A stretch of 64,000 nucleotides of DNA, taken from Halichondria panicea (lineage: Eukaryota > Porifera > Demospongiae > Suberitida > Halichondriidae). Every line of letters begins with the position of its first letter. Position 1 is the first letter of the stretch. The position numbers and the translations under genes were made by a program. Under the pieces are notes generated by a model. It was not told the DNA's origin. It searched no databases and was given only the letters and a program-made list of their open reading frames with translations. Where the stretch lies: positions 2,232,501 through 2,296,500 of the forward strand of contig NC_087385.1 in NCBI RefSeq assembly GCF_963675165.1. Direction: 5' to 3'. This document shows, in pieces, positions 46,236 to 56,285 of this stretch.

Positions 46236-46700
46236 ATTAGTTATATTGCCCAGCACGAGCTGTAGCCCCGAGGGCATTATGTTGCTCCAGTGCAATATAT
46301 GGCATGTTGCACAAGGGCGCCTACAATAACTAACTTAATTGTTGCCCAATGACGTCAAACTCTTCTGATTAGTTAGGTTTTCCCTACAAATTACATGCAT
46401 GTGTTTTGAGTGAAATTTTAGTGCAATATGCCATATATTGCTATATATGATTGCTATGCCGGTAGTGATGCAACATGCCATATATCTGGATATTTCTTTG
46501 ATCTGCCCACTCACTGCATGGGCAACAAACAGTTATACGTATATAAACATTATTTTTTGATAATAAAATAGTTATTGCCCAGCACCGAGTTCAACATGCC
46601 ATATATTGCACTGGAGCAATATAATGCCCGAGGGCATTATGTCATGCATCCAATGCAATATAATTATGGCATGTTGCACGAAGGTTCCTGTGGTAAATTT
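46236..46700. mobile_element. Element related to 50236-50853 (end ATTAGTTATATTGCCCAGCA)
   Basis: Shares the blocks TTGCCCAGCACGAGC, GAGGGCATTATGTTGC, TTGTTGCCCAATGACGTCAAACTCTT and GGTAGTGATGCAACATGCCATATA with the element at 50236-50853, in the same order. The right terminus is not preserved. A second start (GTTATTGCCCAGCACCGAG) at about 46570 suggests rearrangement or nesting. Confidence 0.65.
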
Positions 46701-47899
46701 ACCAACAACCAATTTACCAGACAGCATAATTATGCATGGTTTTGATGCAGTTACTTTGTAATTCCAAAACGACCAAATTACAAATTTTTTTTCTCGTATC
46801 TACGCATTCTATGCAGGTTTCTATATGCAGAAAATGGTTTTCAAGGCGACAAATTAGTTATTACATGCCGGGCAATTCGTTCAAGCAGTTATTGGCCCGG
46901 TAGTAGATTGTGGTCAAGGGCCTTTCTCATAGCCATGTAATAACTATTACATGCTTATACATGACATGTTGACATGTATATATATAGCCGCATAATTATA
47001 AAATACCACATGACGGTCAGGAGAGCATTATGAGCTCGATCCTGATATGTAATTCAGGGATGTATATACCCACATGCACTTGGTATAGTTGTATACAAAC
47101 AACCACGCACCATATAATTATCAAGAATTGGTCAACAATAGCTCATAATGCTGGATATAATTATAGTTAATGACCATGCATGTACGGGGATTATGAGTGC
47201 GTCATTCTATATGTACGCCCACATCTGAATCTTAGCCCATGTATAATACCTACCTATATATAGCGGCAGTAGCGGGCCCATACATGGTGATGTCAACCCA
47301 CTACACCATACTAATTTACATTGCCTTACTTCTGATCCTAAGGTTGCTATTTATATAGACGGGCACCGGGTATACATGTAGTAATTTTAGCGTTTTATTT
47401 TTTTTGACGGATTTGCAGCAAATTTATTAGCACAATATTTGTCAGAAGAGATTGAATGTAAAGTTTGGTAGTCAGATTATTATAGAGATGAAACAAGGGC
47501 TAGCCTGCTTTTAGCATATTATACTCTCAAAAGTATATTTAGAGTATTAGCGTTTTATTATTTAGCGAGGACATAATTACAAATTCTCTACCCGTTTTTA
47601 TAATAGTCTTGTAAAAATAATAACAGTGTTCCAAGTCCCAGAATAGTCCCTTATAGGGGGAGCGAAAAATAATGGTATAATCCAAAAAGACTGCAATAAT
47701 GAAATTCCCACACTGTACTGCAATCGATAGTCTTTGCTGTATACGTACTACATGGGTTGATGTCAGATCCCCAGTGACTCGTGCAAGGCGCCCACCTAGT
47801 TCTCTTAACAAATAGCATAGACTGATATCTGCATGAAATTGTTATCAAATGAAGTATGTGCAAATATTAAAGTGATGGCACAACGATATTGCACGATGA
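46701..47899. other. AT-rich intergenic sequence downstream of the PPR-like gene
   Basis: No gene was recognised. It includes several TTATTACATG and TATATATA-rich stretches and a repeated phrase (TTAGCGTTTTATT at about 47389-47401 and 47548-47560). Short open frames around 47540-47860 lack family signatures. The 3' UTR of the minus-strand gene at 47900 should lie at its right edge. Confidence 0.4.
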
Positions 47900-50800
47900 T
47901 CAAATAGCTAGTGCAGTGCCTAAGTCTTCATAATCAGTATACGTAGTTTGCTCTGTTTCAACATACTTCTCAGCACAACGAACCAAGTCTCTAATGCATT
48001 GATCCATTGACGTGGACTGCACAGCTGTGCTGATGAGGAATTGGGAGGCTTTAAACAGATACCCAGGAGCTGATGGGTGGGAGTTTTTCCTCTTCATAGA
48101 TATTGCTTCACTACAGTAGAAAAACATGCTTGAGAACCCATCAGTGACACTAAACTGTAATTATATATGCATGCATGTGTCCACATAACCACCAGTACTT
48201 CCGTTAGGCCTACAAAATGTTTATACTATGATTCGTACTGATCTGTATTTCCAATCTACCTAATACCGTATAGCGTGAAATTTTCGAGGGGCTTAATTTT
48301 CGCGAATTTCGTGGGTTAGAATTCTACACGAAAATAAGTCCACGAAAATTGTTAAATTACTGCTATAACGTGCAAAGATTTAAGGCGTGGCTTCCGGTTA
48401 GCAGTCATTCCGCAAACATTGTGCAACGAAATGGCTTTTAGAGGCCAATCCACGAAATATAAGTGCCTCGAAAATTTCGCGCTATACGGTACATAAAAAA
48501 ATTCTGATGTGCTATTAGTGACTGGAGAGCGTACAGCAATTAATCCCGTATCACATTCGGTTCAGTAATTGCACGTCGTCACTGACAGCGTGCAATTACC
48601 TGTCAAGTAATTGCACACTGTAAAAGACAACGTGTTGTTTTTGAATAACGGCCGTGGCCGAAAATGTTAATAAAAACTGCAGAGAACGTCATCATTCACG
48701 ATTAGAAATCAATAGTATGGTTACTCATGCAATAAGGGATTAATAGCACTCATAACAAGCACTGGCAAGGTTAATAGCACTCGGCTACGCCTCGTGCAAT
48801 TAGTAGCCTTGCCATTGCTTGTTACTCGTGCTATTAATCCCATATTGCACTCTTAGCCATACTATTAATAAGCCATTTTGAACCAATTGTCTTGGGCATG
48901 CATGGCTACTATGTCAATGACGGTGCGTCCTTCGCCCAAATAGCCAACATTTGCCGATAGCTCAAACTACATGTGGAGACTCATTACACAAAGAGAGGCA
49001 AAACATGTTTCAGTTATGAGTTATGAAATGCATCGAGACTCACCAATTGTAATGATAGGCTCGTGTTAGAGCTCTGAATAGCGGATCTTGGAGAGCATTG
49101 ATCTGCTTCTTGTTCAAGATGGTGGTCATTTCTTCAACCAGTGTCTACAGAGTGAAAGTGTACAGCTGTTTCAAATAATATTAACACACAACAAAATAGG
49201 TGTTGCTACCTAGAGACAAAAGTCATATAACAATAAAGGAACAAGTGATCACCTTTGCTATACTACAGTACAAAACTCCATACCAGGTCAACCTGTTTGC
49301 ATTTATGTTAATGAGACCCCAAAGTCTCCAAAGGAATCTGTATTAGTAGTCACTGTTTGGTTTACCTAAGAGTGATCACTAAACAATTTACACCGGGGAG
49401 GGGGGGGGGTACATGTACGAATGCACTTACTGGTAAGTAGTCGGTCAGGTCCTTGCGTGATTTGACCAAGCTGAGCATTTTCTCAAACACTCGGACCCAG
49501 TCTAGCGGCCTGGCAAGTGTTCCATACATGGCCTTAATGTCTGTTAGCAAGTCTAATGCAAGAGTGGTGTTTCCAGTCTTTTGTGCACATTGGAGCAGTG
49601 AATAGAACAGGGCAGGATCCCACAAGTCCCTCAGAACATCTGGAGAGAAGTTATGAGAATGAGAATGATAAACCTGAGATGTGTGTATGGCCATAGCAAT
49701 ACATGTACATCTAATTTCATTGTGAATAAAATCTTATCATTCCAAATGGGTTCATGCCACACTTAGATGTGGTGTTATGGTTGGACTTTAGTACGTTTCA
49801 GACACACCATAAACACTGTATAGTACATTTTGTATGGCTTCACAACAAGCTGCTAAATTCCTATTCAGTAGGGCGCCCTTCCTTACTGAACAATGGAATT
49901 AGCACAAAAACCTGCCAATTCTAACCACCACGTATAACCCGATATGCCTCATGCATTGATATGCCTTATCGTTGAAATTGGACGAACAAAATTGAATCCA
50001 TGTGAACCTGCTAAATGTATTTCTTTGTATCCATTGCAGTACTCCTCTGCTGCTCTCCCCGAGGCCTTTATCTGTGTTGAGCATGGAGAGTTATATCAAA
50101 ATTATTCTTGTTTGGGAGATCAATACAACATGAATACAAAGTGTGTGATGACTATACTATACCTACAGAGGATTTCAGGTTGTAAGTTGAAGTGCAGTCA
50201 ACCATCACTAATTGTGTTATGAAGTAAAACACATTATTAGTTATTGCCCAGCATGATGTGGCCCTCGGGTATTATGTTGCACAAGGGTACCTAACTTGTT
50301 GCCCAATGACGTCAAACTCTTTTGATTGGTTAAATTTTTCTCAATAATAGACATGTGTTTTGAGCGAATTCATTAGTATCGCCGAATTTCATAGTGAATT
50401 CAATTAAGTTTCCTTAGGTGGGAGTGTGGGGCATAAGTCAAAAAGTAGATTTCATCCGCTGCATTTACACACAGTGCAACATGCCCTATGTTCTGGTATA
50501 TTCCAGTGCAATATTATGGTTGCTATGGTAGTGATGCAACATGCTATATACAGAGCACTGGATTGCTTTGATCTTTCCACTCACTGGGCAACTGTATTGA
50601 GTGGGTGCACGTCTCCATACACATGTAAGCATACGCTAAACATGGCAGTTTCACCTTGCCCCAGTGCAATATGCACTGTGATCTCAGAGGTCAAAAGGCA
50701 ACGAGTTTGTATATTTTTATTTGTATGTGAATGAAATAGTTGTGCATGGCCAACTTTTAACTTCTGCAAACCAACCTGGAACTGTGCCCCGAGGGCATTA

Positions 50801-53800
50801 TGTCATCCAGTGCAATATATGGCATGTTGCACTCTGGCTGGGCAATAACTAATACTTATCTCAAGTGGTTTTACTATTTGCCCAAACTTCCAAGTGAGCT
50901 TCAAAGGCAGTATATGCACTAAAAAAAAGCAGAGGAGATTGATTATGATATACTCACCATTTCTTTGTATCCGTTATTTTTTAACAACAGAGTGAGAGGT
51001 TTTGCCATCTCTGGATACACCCACAATGGAGGCTGCCCATCAAACACATGCAACGTGTCTGAAATTAAAACAACCAGTAGAGAAATGGGCACCCTCGTAC
51101 ACAACATGTATATCTGAAACCATAATGTTGTTTGTGTATGCATCAAGGAGTAACTGTGTGCATGCATGGTTACCTGTCAGTAGTTGGCTGCAGAGTGCTA
51201 GTCTCCACTGGTGAGGTGGCTTAGTCCCCAGGGTCTGAACTAGCATCCTCGTCACAGAACTGAATGCCTATAGCCAGAACACAAGTCATACATACATTCA
51301 AGCATACTATTGAGCAGAGATTTAATTATCTCTATCCATTGCAGACCATCTGGACACTTTAAACTAGTGAGGGAAAATTACAATACCATTTGTAAAGCCT
51401 ACCATACACACACTTCTGGATTCCCACCCCTTAACAATGAACAGCATCTGTGCTATTTACGTGACCTCTGGCTGCATACATATATTGCAAATTACCAGCC
51501 TTGAAGTCTATGTTTGTATATAATTATATTATGTACCATTCTTGTAGGTGGGATTCTGTATCGCCTGGTCATGCAAGTGTAGAGTCCAATGCAGCGTTGT
51601 AGTTGATTAGCTTCCACACAGCCTAGGATCAGCCGCTCAAATGTTATCCTTGAGGGTAATCCATCCGGGTCTTCTGAGATCAGTCGACTGAGTGAGGGCC
51701 GGGGGACGCCCTCTGTGTCCATGTAGGCCTCAACCACAACTCTGTATGGTGAAAACACATACATTGTAAATGTACATAATTTTTCCTATAAATGCACTAG
51801 TTATAATACTGTACACCATAATCTGTACTCTCTCTTTATAAGTGAGTGGCACATATACAACTGTACATGTACATCCAACATATATAACACATAGCCGCCA
51901 ATAATATTCGGTCATTAAAATCTGTAAAAGCCAGTGCTCTTTTACAGTTCGTACGTTTTGTCAACCGACATTCTTAATCCGTACATCAGAACACACAACC
52001 ACCACAACCACCTGAGAGCAAGTGCATGACTACAATCACATACACTATGCACAACCACCTGAGAGCAAGTGCATGACTACAATCACATACACTATGCACA
52101 ACCACCACCACAACAAAAGTCTGACTGAAACCAACCTGAAAACATGGCTACAACCATTATAACTAAGCAATAATCATCATGTGCTCACTCTTTGTCCAGC
52201 TTTGGTTGGATGCCAGTCCTCTTGAAGTGTCTGTACAAACTGTCCACTTGAGTTGAGTTAGTTGATGCTTGGAAAGCACTCGAGTAAGCGGTCGAGCGAA
52301 CCTCCTCTTTTCCCCAGTCTTGGATCATGTAATCCACCATCTCCATGACAACATGCGTCTTAGTGCCTTGCTCGCTCCCAGAATTTATGAGACTGAGGCA
52401 AAGCTTGAGGAGTTCACTGTATGCTTCTCTGTGTGTGTGGGGGGGGGCAGATGTGCTTATGTGGGTGTAAATATCTGAATTAAATAATAGTTAGACATTG
52501 TTTTAGGGTGTCCAAAGGCACTGATTTAGTTCCTGAGCGTAGCGAGGGTACTACAAGTGGCTGAGGGATTCTAAATCACATGGACACCGACAAAACAGTG
52601 TCTAACTCATAGTACACTACTAGTGCGCATTTTCAAACCTTGCCCTTGAGGCTTCTTATCAACTAGTGTCTAAGGGTGGAATAAAGCCAAAAAATATATG
52701 GGGACTAGAAAAAGTAATAATTCCATCCTACTACCCTAAAGCCAAAAAATATATGGGGACTAGAAAAAGTAATAACTCCACCCTACTACCGTATATCTTC
52801 TAATTTATCGGACACTCTAATTACCCCGGACACTCTTTTGGGCAATTTTCATTGTTCTAATACAACGGACAATCCAGTGCTTTAATATTACATTTGTTCT
52901 AAATATCCGGACAATACCCTTGAAAAGTTGATCATAGACGGCAAGTAAGACTTAGAGTGCTGCAGTTAGATAGCTTTGAGAGCTAGTTTTAGATAGCTAT
53001 TGCAACTATTCAGTTGTACCTTGTTCTATTAAACTTAGCTAGCTCGCATGCAGCTGCTTGCTTGTTCTAATTATTCCGGACACTTTGCATGCTCTATAAA
53101 AATCTGTTCCAATTATACCCGGACAATTTCCAAAATAATTATTTTTTGCTGTCCGATAAATTAGAAGATATACGGTACCCTACTACCCCCTGAACTGGAT
53201 TTTGGTCTTAAAATGTAATGTAGTTACTTGATTAAACACCCATGGTAAAGCTCTATCTTTGTTAATAAAACGCCCATCTTGCCCATGTATGGGGCGTGGA
53301 GCTGAAGTAGCACGTGGAACAAGTTGCAAGCATGGCGGCATAGAATTGTTTATGATGGCAGAGAGATACTGACACAGAGGGAGAAACACCACTCCTACGT
53401 CTTAAGATTTAAGCTGAGAGCTGTGTCACCAGCCAGGAATAGTATAATAACTTCTGCTGTGCAAGAGTTTAAAGTAGACATAATTAAGCACCCATCTCGT
53501 TTGAACGCCCCTCTACAGATGTTGCTAGGAGATAAACGCCCGGGCGTTTAATCAAGTACGTACGGTATTTAAATAAGTTAATGAACATTATAGGTACTAT
53601 TTACTAAGATAGTAGCTTTAAAGCAGGCTATCAAAAGTACAAGTACATTTTACCCTGAGGCCTGAGGCTATAATAATATACAGTGGTTTCTAAGGGTTTG
53701 TGGCCTAGCCAGGTGTGCTGCTAAAATTGATAACTTACCACCACATACATTTTTACATATAAACAAAGTCTATTTGTGTTGAGTTCACTGGTTAATTATG

Positions 53801-56194
53801 GCTTCATTTATACTTTATGGGACTTCTCTACAGATAAAAGCTAAAGTGAAGCTTATCAATTCTACAGCATAGAGATAGAAGCGCCTCAAGGAATCCAATG
53901 GTATCATACTGAAACAGTGAAGTATCTAAATGAAGCCAAATAACTTTTGAGTGAACTCAACACAAATAGTTACATGTGATGGTGTTAATTCAATTTTGCT
54001 AAAAATGAATTGCGTCATCTCTACACCTGGCTAGGCCACATTAGAAACCATTCAGCAGGCATTCATACAGTGTCAGAGGAGATCCGACAGGCACAGTGCA
54101 GCTCAAGCAATTAGCCTCAGCAAAACTTATGACGTGGGCGGGCGTGGAGGGATAATTATTGCTCAATCAAAGGCTAATTGCTTGAGCTGCACCGCACCTG
54201 TCGTACCTCCTCTGATACAGTGTACATGCAGCCTCAGGCCTCAGGGTAATTTTGATAGGTTTTAAAAGCTACTATCTCAGGACCTATAATTTTTATTAAA
54301 TACTGTATTTACTTGATTAAACGCCTGGGCGTTTATCTCCTAGCAACATCTGTAGAGGAGGCGTTTAAACAGAAACTTGAAATCTGGCTTCTCCTACTGT
54401 ATTTTGATACCCGCGCGATATTTGGCTTTATTCTCCCCTTAAAGTGCCACTACAAGAAAACACTACGGCTGCGAGACTATGTACGAAAATGTATAGTTTT
54501 AATTATGATCTATAATGAGGAAGTGCTGTAAATACATAATTATGTGCCTATAGTAATTGCTTTCGATTGTATGCCACGAATTTTTTTACAGCTCAGGTTA
54601 AACTAAACATTGCTTATGTCTAGAGGTACACGTTCAACCGATATGCAGAGGTGTAAGCTTATGTAGCGGGTTATTTTCGTATTTTTCATAATTATTGTGC
54701 AGCATCATCAGAAAAAAAAACTACGAAATTATACAGTCACCCCAATCTAAGCTGTGCGAATATTTAGAATACACATTAGTATGCGATAACTTGTACCGAC
54801 GAAAATTACCCACTACACGGTATTTGAAACAGGCCACAATTTATTTAGCGTATACCCAAAACGAAAGTGTAGCGGAATGGATAGAATGGATATAGGTGGT
54901 AGGTGCAGCATACTGTGTGTACACATTGTGTGTGGTGCTGTTTGCCATTCATTGGTGCAGTCTGCCGCCCTTCCTAGGGGAGACAACCGTCTGAGCACTT
55001 TAGTCTGAAGGACATTGCACAATGGAATGTTAATGTTTAATTATTACGTCAGTGACATAAACCAAAAGTAAACCTGATTGTTCAATGCATGCAAAGGTCA
55101 ATGGTGAACACTTGCTATAAATTTTTGTTTGGCTGGCTCCAAGAATGATGTTAACTAAAGCACTGAAGTGCTAACCCTCAGCTGTTGACATGATCTACAA
55201 GTGTATAAAATGTAGCAACCAATTATACAATAAATGTTGGCTATAAAGCAGCAAGTAACAGGAGCTTTCTACTTTAGTGACCCTGTTCCATTGTTCCTGG
55301 TACGGGATCACTTCAGCTGTAAATACGTAACTCAAATAAAGGCCGGGTGTATAGCTAGCTAGCTCAAACGTGTAAGTTCAAGCCAACTGACCCGTGGCCA
55401 CCCACGGGCGCCTGGGGCAACAAGAAAAATGTTGCACAGGCCTACTCGACTTACTATAGCTCCTTGACTGACTAACAGTAGCCATAGTTAGGCTGACTAG
55501 CGCTAGCTATAAAATAATGTGTCCCACTGCATACGCCTTGTTGTGATTCTTTATTTCCTTCAGTCAATCTTTGCTCTGATTGGTCAAGTTAGAATTCCGA
55601 CCTAGCCAAAAAGTTCAGACTAAAGTGCTCAGACGGTCTCTCCCCTAGGAAGGGCGGCTAATTTATGAGACTACCATTGGTGCTCTGAACACAGCTTACT
55701 TGGACAGCTTATCCCCACTCTGTTTGCTCATACTGGCTAACTCAATAAGGTCCACCACAGTCAGCCTGGACTTGTGTAATGCCGTCACCCGACCTCCTAC
55801 CATCCTATCATCTTTAGGAGTCACCCTTCTTTCCCGACTGAGTGGTCCTGGTCTTGGTAGAGCACTACACAGGCTGACAGACATCAGTGAGGCTAGCGTC
55901 TTCAGCGTGTTGTCGGGTGGAGTGGTCTCCCAGTGGAAACTAGTAACGAACTTGATAACATCACTCAGCTCAGCAATACCAGAAGCAGGTAGAACTCTCT
56001 ACATTAAATAATAAAATAATATTATAATTTTAGATCTGAGAGATGTTAGATCTATTACATGTAGTTACAAAACTTACTGCTTGTTTTAATGGAGACTCGG
56101 GTAACTGGCCATGCTTCTTCTGAGCAATCTTGAGAGCTCTACTAACCAGAAAAGACCTTGAAGACTGCTTCAGAGCTCCAAGTCTGTGAGTCAT
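47900..56194 (-). CDS. Nine-exon helical-repeat protein with PPR-like motifs, probably mitochondrial
   Basis: Exons in transcript order: 56194-56078, 55998-55700, 52429-52189, 51741-51537, 51267-51174, 51058-50958, 49639-49431, 49144-49044 and 48110-47900. Total 1,578 nt, exactly 526 codons with stop. The N-terminus (MTHRLGALKQSSRSFLVSR) is basic and free of acidic residues for its first 30 residues, as in mitochondrial presequences. Later segments look like pentatricopeptide-type helix pairs: SAFQASTNSTQVDSLYRHFK followed by RTGIQPKL, ITFERLILGCVEANQLQRCI then RYRIPPTRM, and LFYSLLQCAQKTGNTTLALD. I cannot assign a specific orthologue; a PTCD-type RNA-binding protein is one possibility. The gene is divergently paired with NDUFAF6, and intron 2 (52430-55699) is full of transposons. 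Confidence 0.72.
48264..48491. mobile_element. MITE, family A
   Basis: 228 bp in the last intron of the PPR-like gene: TACCGTATAGCGTGAAATTTTCGAGG at the left is mirrored by CCTCGAAAATTTCGCGCTATACGGTA at the right. The interior shares AACGTGCAAAGAT and CGAAATGGCTTTTAGAGG with the copy at 28759-28996. Confidence 0.88.
48731..48846. mobile_element. Palindromic MITE-like unit (ends AATAAGGGATTAATAGC)
   Basis: 116 bp in the last intron of the PPR-like gene. AATAAGGGATTAATAGCACTCATAACAAGCA...GGCAAGG is mirrored by CCTTGCCATTGCTTGTTACTCGTGCTATTAATCCCATATT around a short TACGCC centre. The preceding 100 bp repeat a TAATTGCAC motif in both directions. Confidence 0.7.
50236..50853. mobile_element. Non-autonomous DNA element, 618 bp (ends ATTAGTTATTGCCCAGC)
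   Basis: The left end ATTAGTTATTGCCCAGC and right end GCTGGGCAATAACTAAT are exact inverted copies. Inside each end a GGCCCTCGGG / CCCGAGGGC block and a TATGTTGCA / TGCAATATA block are also mirrored. The small open frames inside (for example 50426-50734) show no transposase motif. It lies in an intron of the PPR-like gene. Confidence 0.82.
52003..52096. repeat. Exact 47-bp tandem duplication
   Basis: The unit CACAACCACCTGAGAGCAAG...ACACTATG occurs twice head to tail without mismatches (52003-52049 and 52050-52096), followed by a partial third start (CACAACCACCACC). It lies in intron 3 of the PPR-like gene. Confidence 0.9.
52682..52790. repeat. 55-bp tandem duplication
   Basis: TAAAGCCAAAAAATATATGG through CCTACTACC occurs at 52682-52736 and again at 52737-52790 with three or fewer differences. 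The second copy abuts the left end of the MITE starting at 52787. Confidence 0.85.
52787..53177. mobile_element. MITE (ends TACCGTATATCTTCTAATTTATCGGACA)
   Basis: 391 bp in intron 2 of the PPR-like gene. The left end TACCGTATATCTTCTAATTT is the exact inverse of AAATTAGAAGATATACGGTA at the right. The interior repeats CCGGACA / GGACAAT motifs on both sides. No coding capacity. Confidence 0.88.
53222..53568. mobile_element. MITE (ends GTACTTGATTAAACGCC)
   Basis: The left end AGTTACTTGATTAAACACCC is mirrored by GGGCGTTTAATCAAGTACG. A second pair (AACGCCCATCTTG / CACCCATCTCGTTTG) lies inside. A relative in inverted orientation begins at about 54308. It is in intron 2 of the PPR-like gene. Confidence 0.75.
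53681..54054. mobile_element. Nested MITE (ends AGTGGTTTCTAA...GGCCTAGCCAGGTGT)
   Basis: The left CAGTGGTTTCTAAGGGTTTGTGGCCTAGCCAGGTGT is mirrored by ACACCTGGCTAGGCCACATTAGAAACCATT. A second inner pair (AACTCAACACAAATAG / CTATTTGTGTTGAGTT) confirms the foldback structure. It lies within the outer element at 53569-54308. Confidence 0.8.
54067..54223. mobile_element. Nested MITE, 157 bp (ends ACAGTGTCAGAGGAG)
   Basis: The left ACAGTGTCAGAGGAGATCCGACAGG...GCAGCTCAAGCAATTAGCCT is mirrored by AGGCTAATTGCTTGAGCTGC...CCTGTCGTACCTCCTCTGATACAGTGT, an inverted repeat of about 50 bp around a short centre. Confidence 0.85.
54661..54823. mobile_element. MITE, family A, diverged
   Basis: TATGTAGCGGGTTATTTTCGTA at the left and GACGAAAATTACCCACTACACGGTA at the right are recognisable family-A ends. 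The interior is shorter and AT-rich. It lies in intron 2 of the PPR-like gene. Confidence 0.65.
54964..55659. mobile_element. DNA element, about 696 bp (ends GCCGCCCTTCCTAGGGGAGA)
   Basis: The left GCCGCCCTTCCTAGGGGAGA...CCGTCTGAGCACTTTAGTCTGAA is mirrored at 55614-55659 by TTCAGACTAAAGTGCTCAGACGG...TCTCCCCTAGGAAGGGCGGC, terminal inverted repeats of about 46 bp with few mismatches. Its interior has no transposase frame. It lies in intron 2 of the PPR-like gene, directly upstream of exon 2 in plus coordinates. Confidence 0.82.
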
Positions 56195-56285
56195 GCTGAG
56201 CACACTGTATGTAGGTAAAGATCATTGATAAGCAGCCATAAGCTCAAGGCCTACAAAGAATGCAACTTACAAGGCGATCTTTACC
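56195..56285. promoter_or_regulatory. Compact bidirectional promoter between the PPR-like gene and NDUFAF6
   Basis: Just 91 bp separate the two start codons, which point away from each other. Both 5' UTRs and any core elements must lie here or extend into the first exons. No TATA box or clear factor site was identified. Confidence 0.5.

Larger units (their letters stand above)
53569..54308. mobile_element. Composite element: outer TIR pair carrying two nested MITEs
   Basis: Outer ends: GAACATTATAGGTACTATTTACTAAGATAGTAGCTTTAAA near 53580-53622, with ATTTTACCCTGAGGCCTGAGGCT following, is mirrored at about 54228-54300 (AGCCTCAGGCCTCAGGGTAATTTTGATAGG...AAAAGCTACTATCTCAGGACC). Two further inverted-repeat units lie inside (53681-54054 and 54067-54223). 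It lies in intron 2 of the PPR-like gene. Confidence 0.75.

Noticed and set aside
53324-53551. 75-codon plus-strand frame
   Set aside because: Entirely inside a MITE with inverted ends; no transposase motif.
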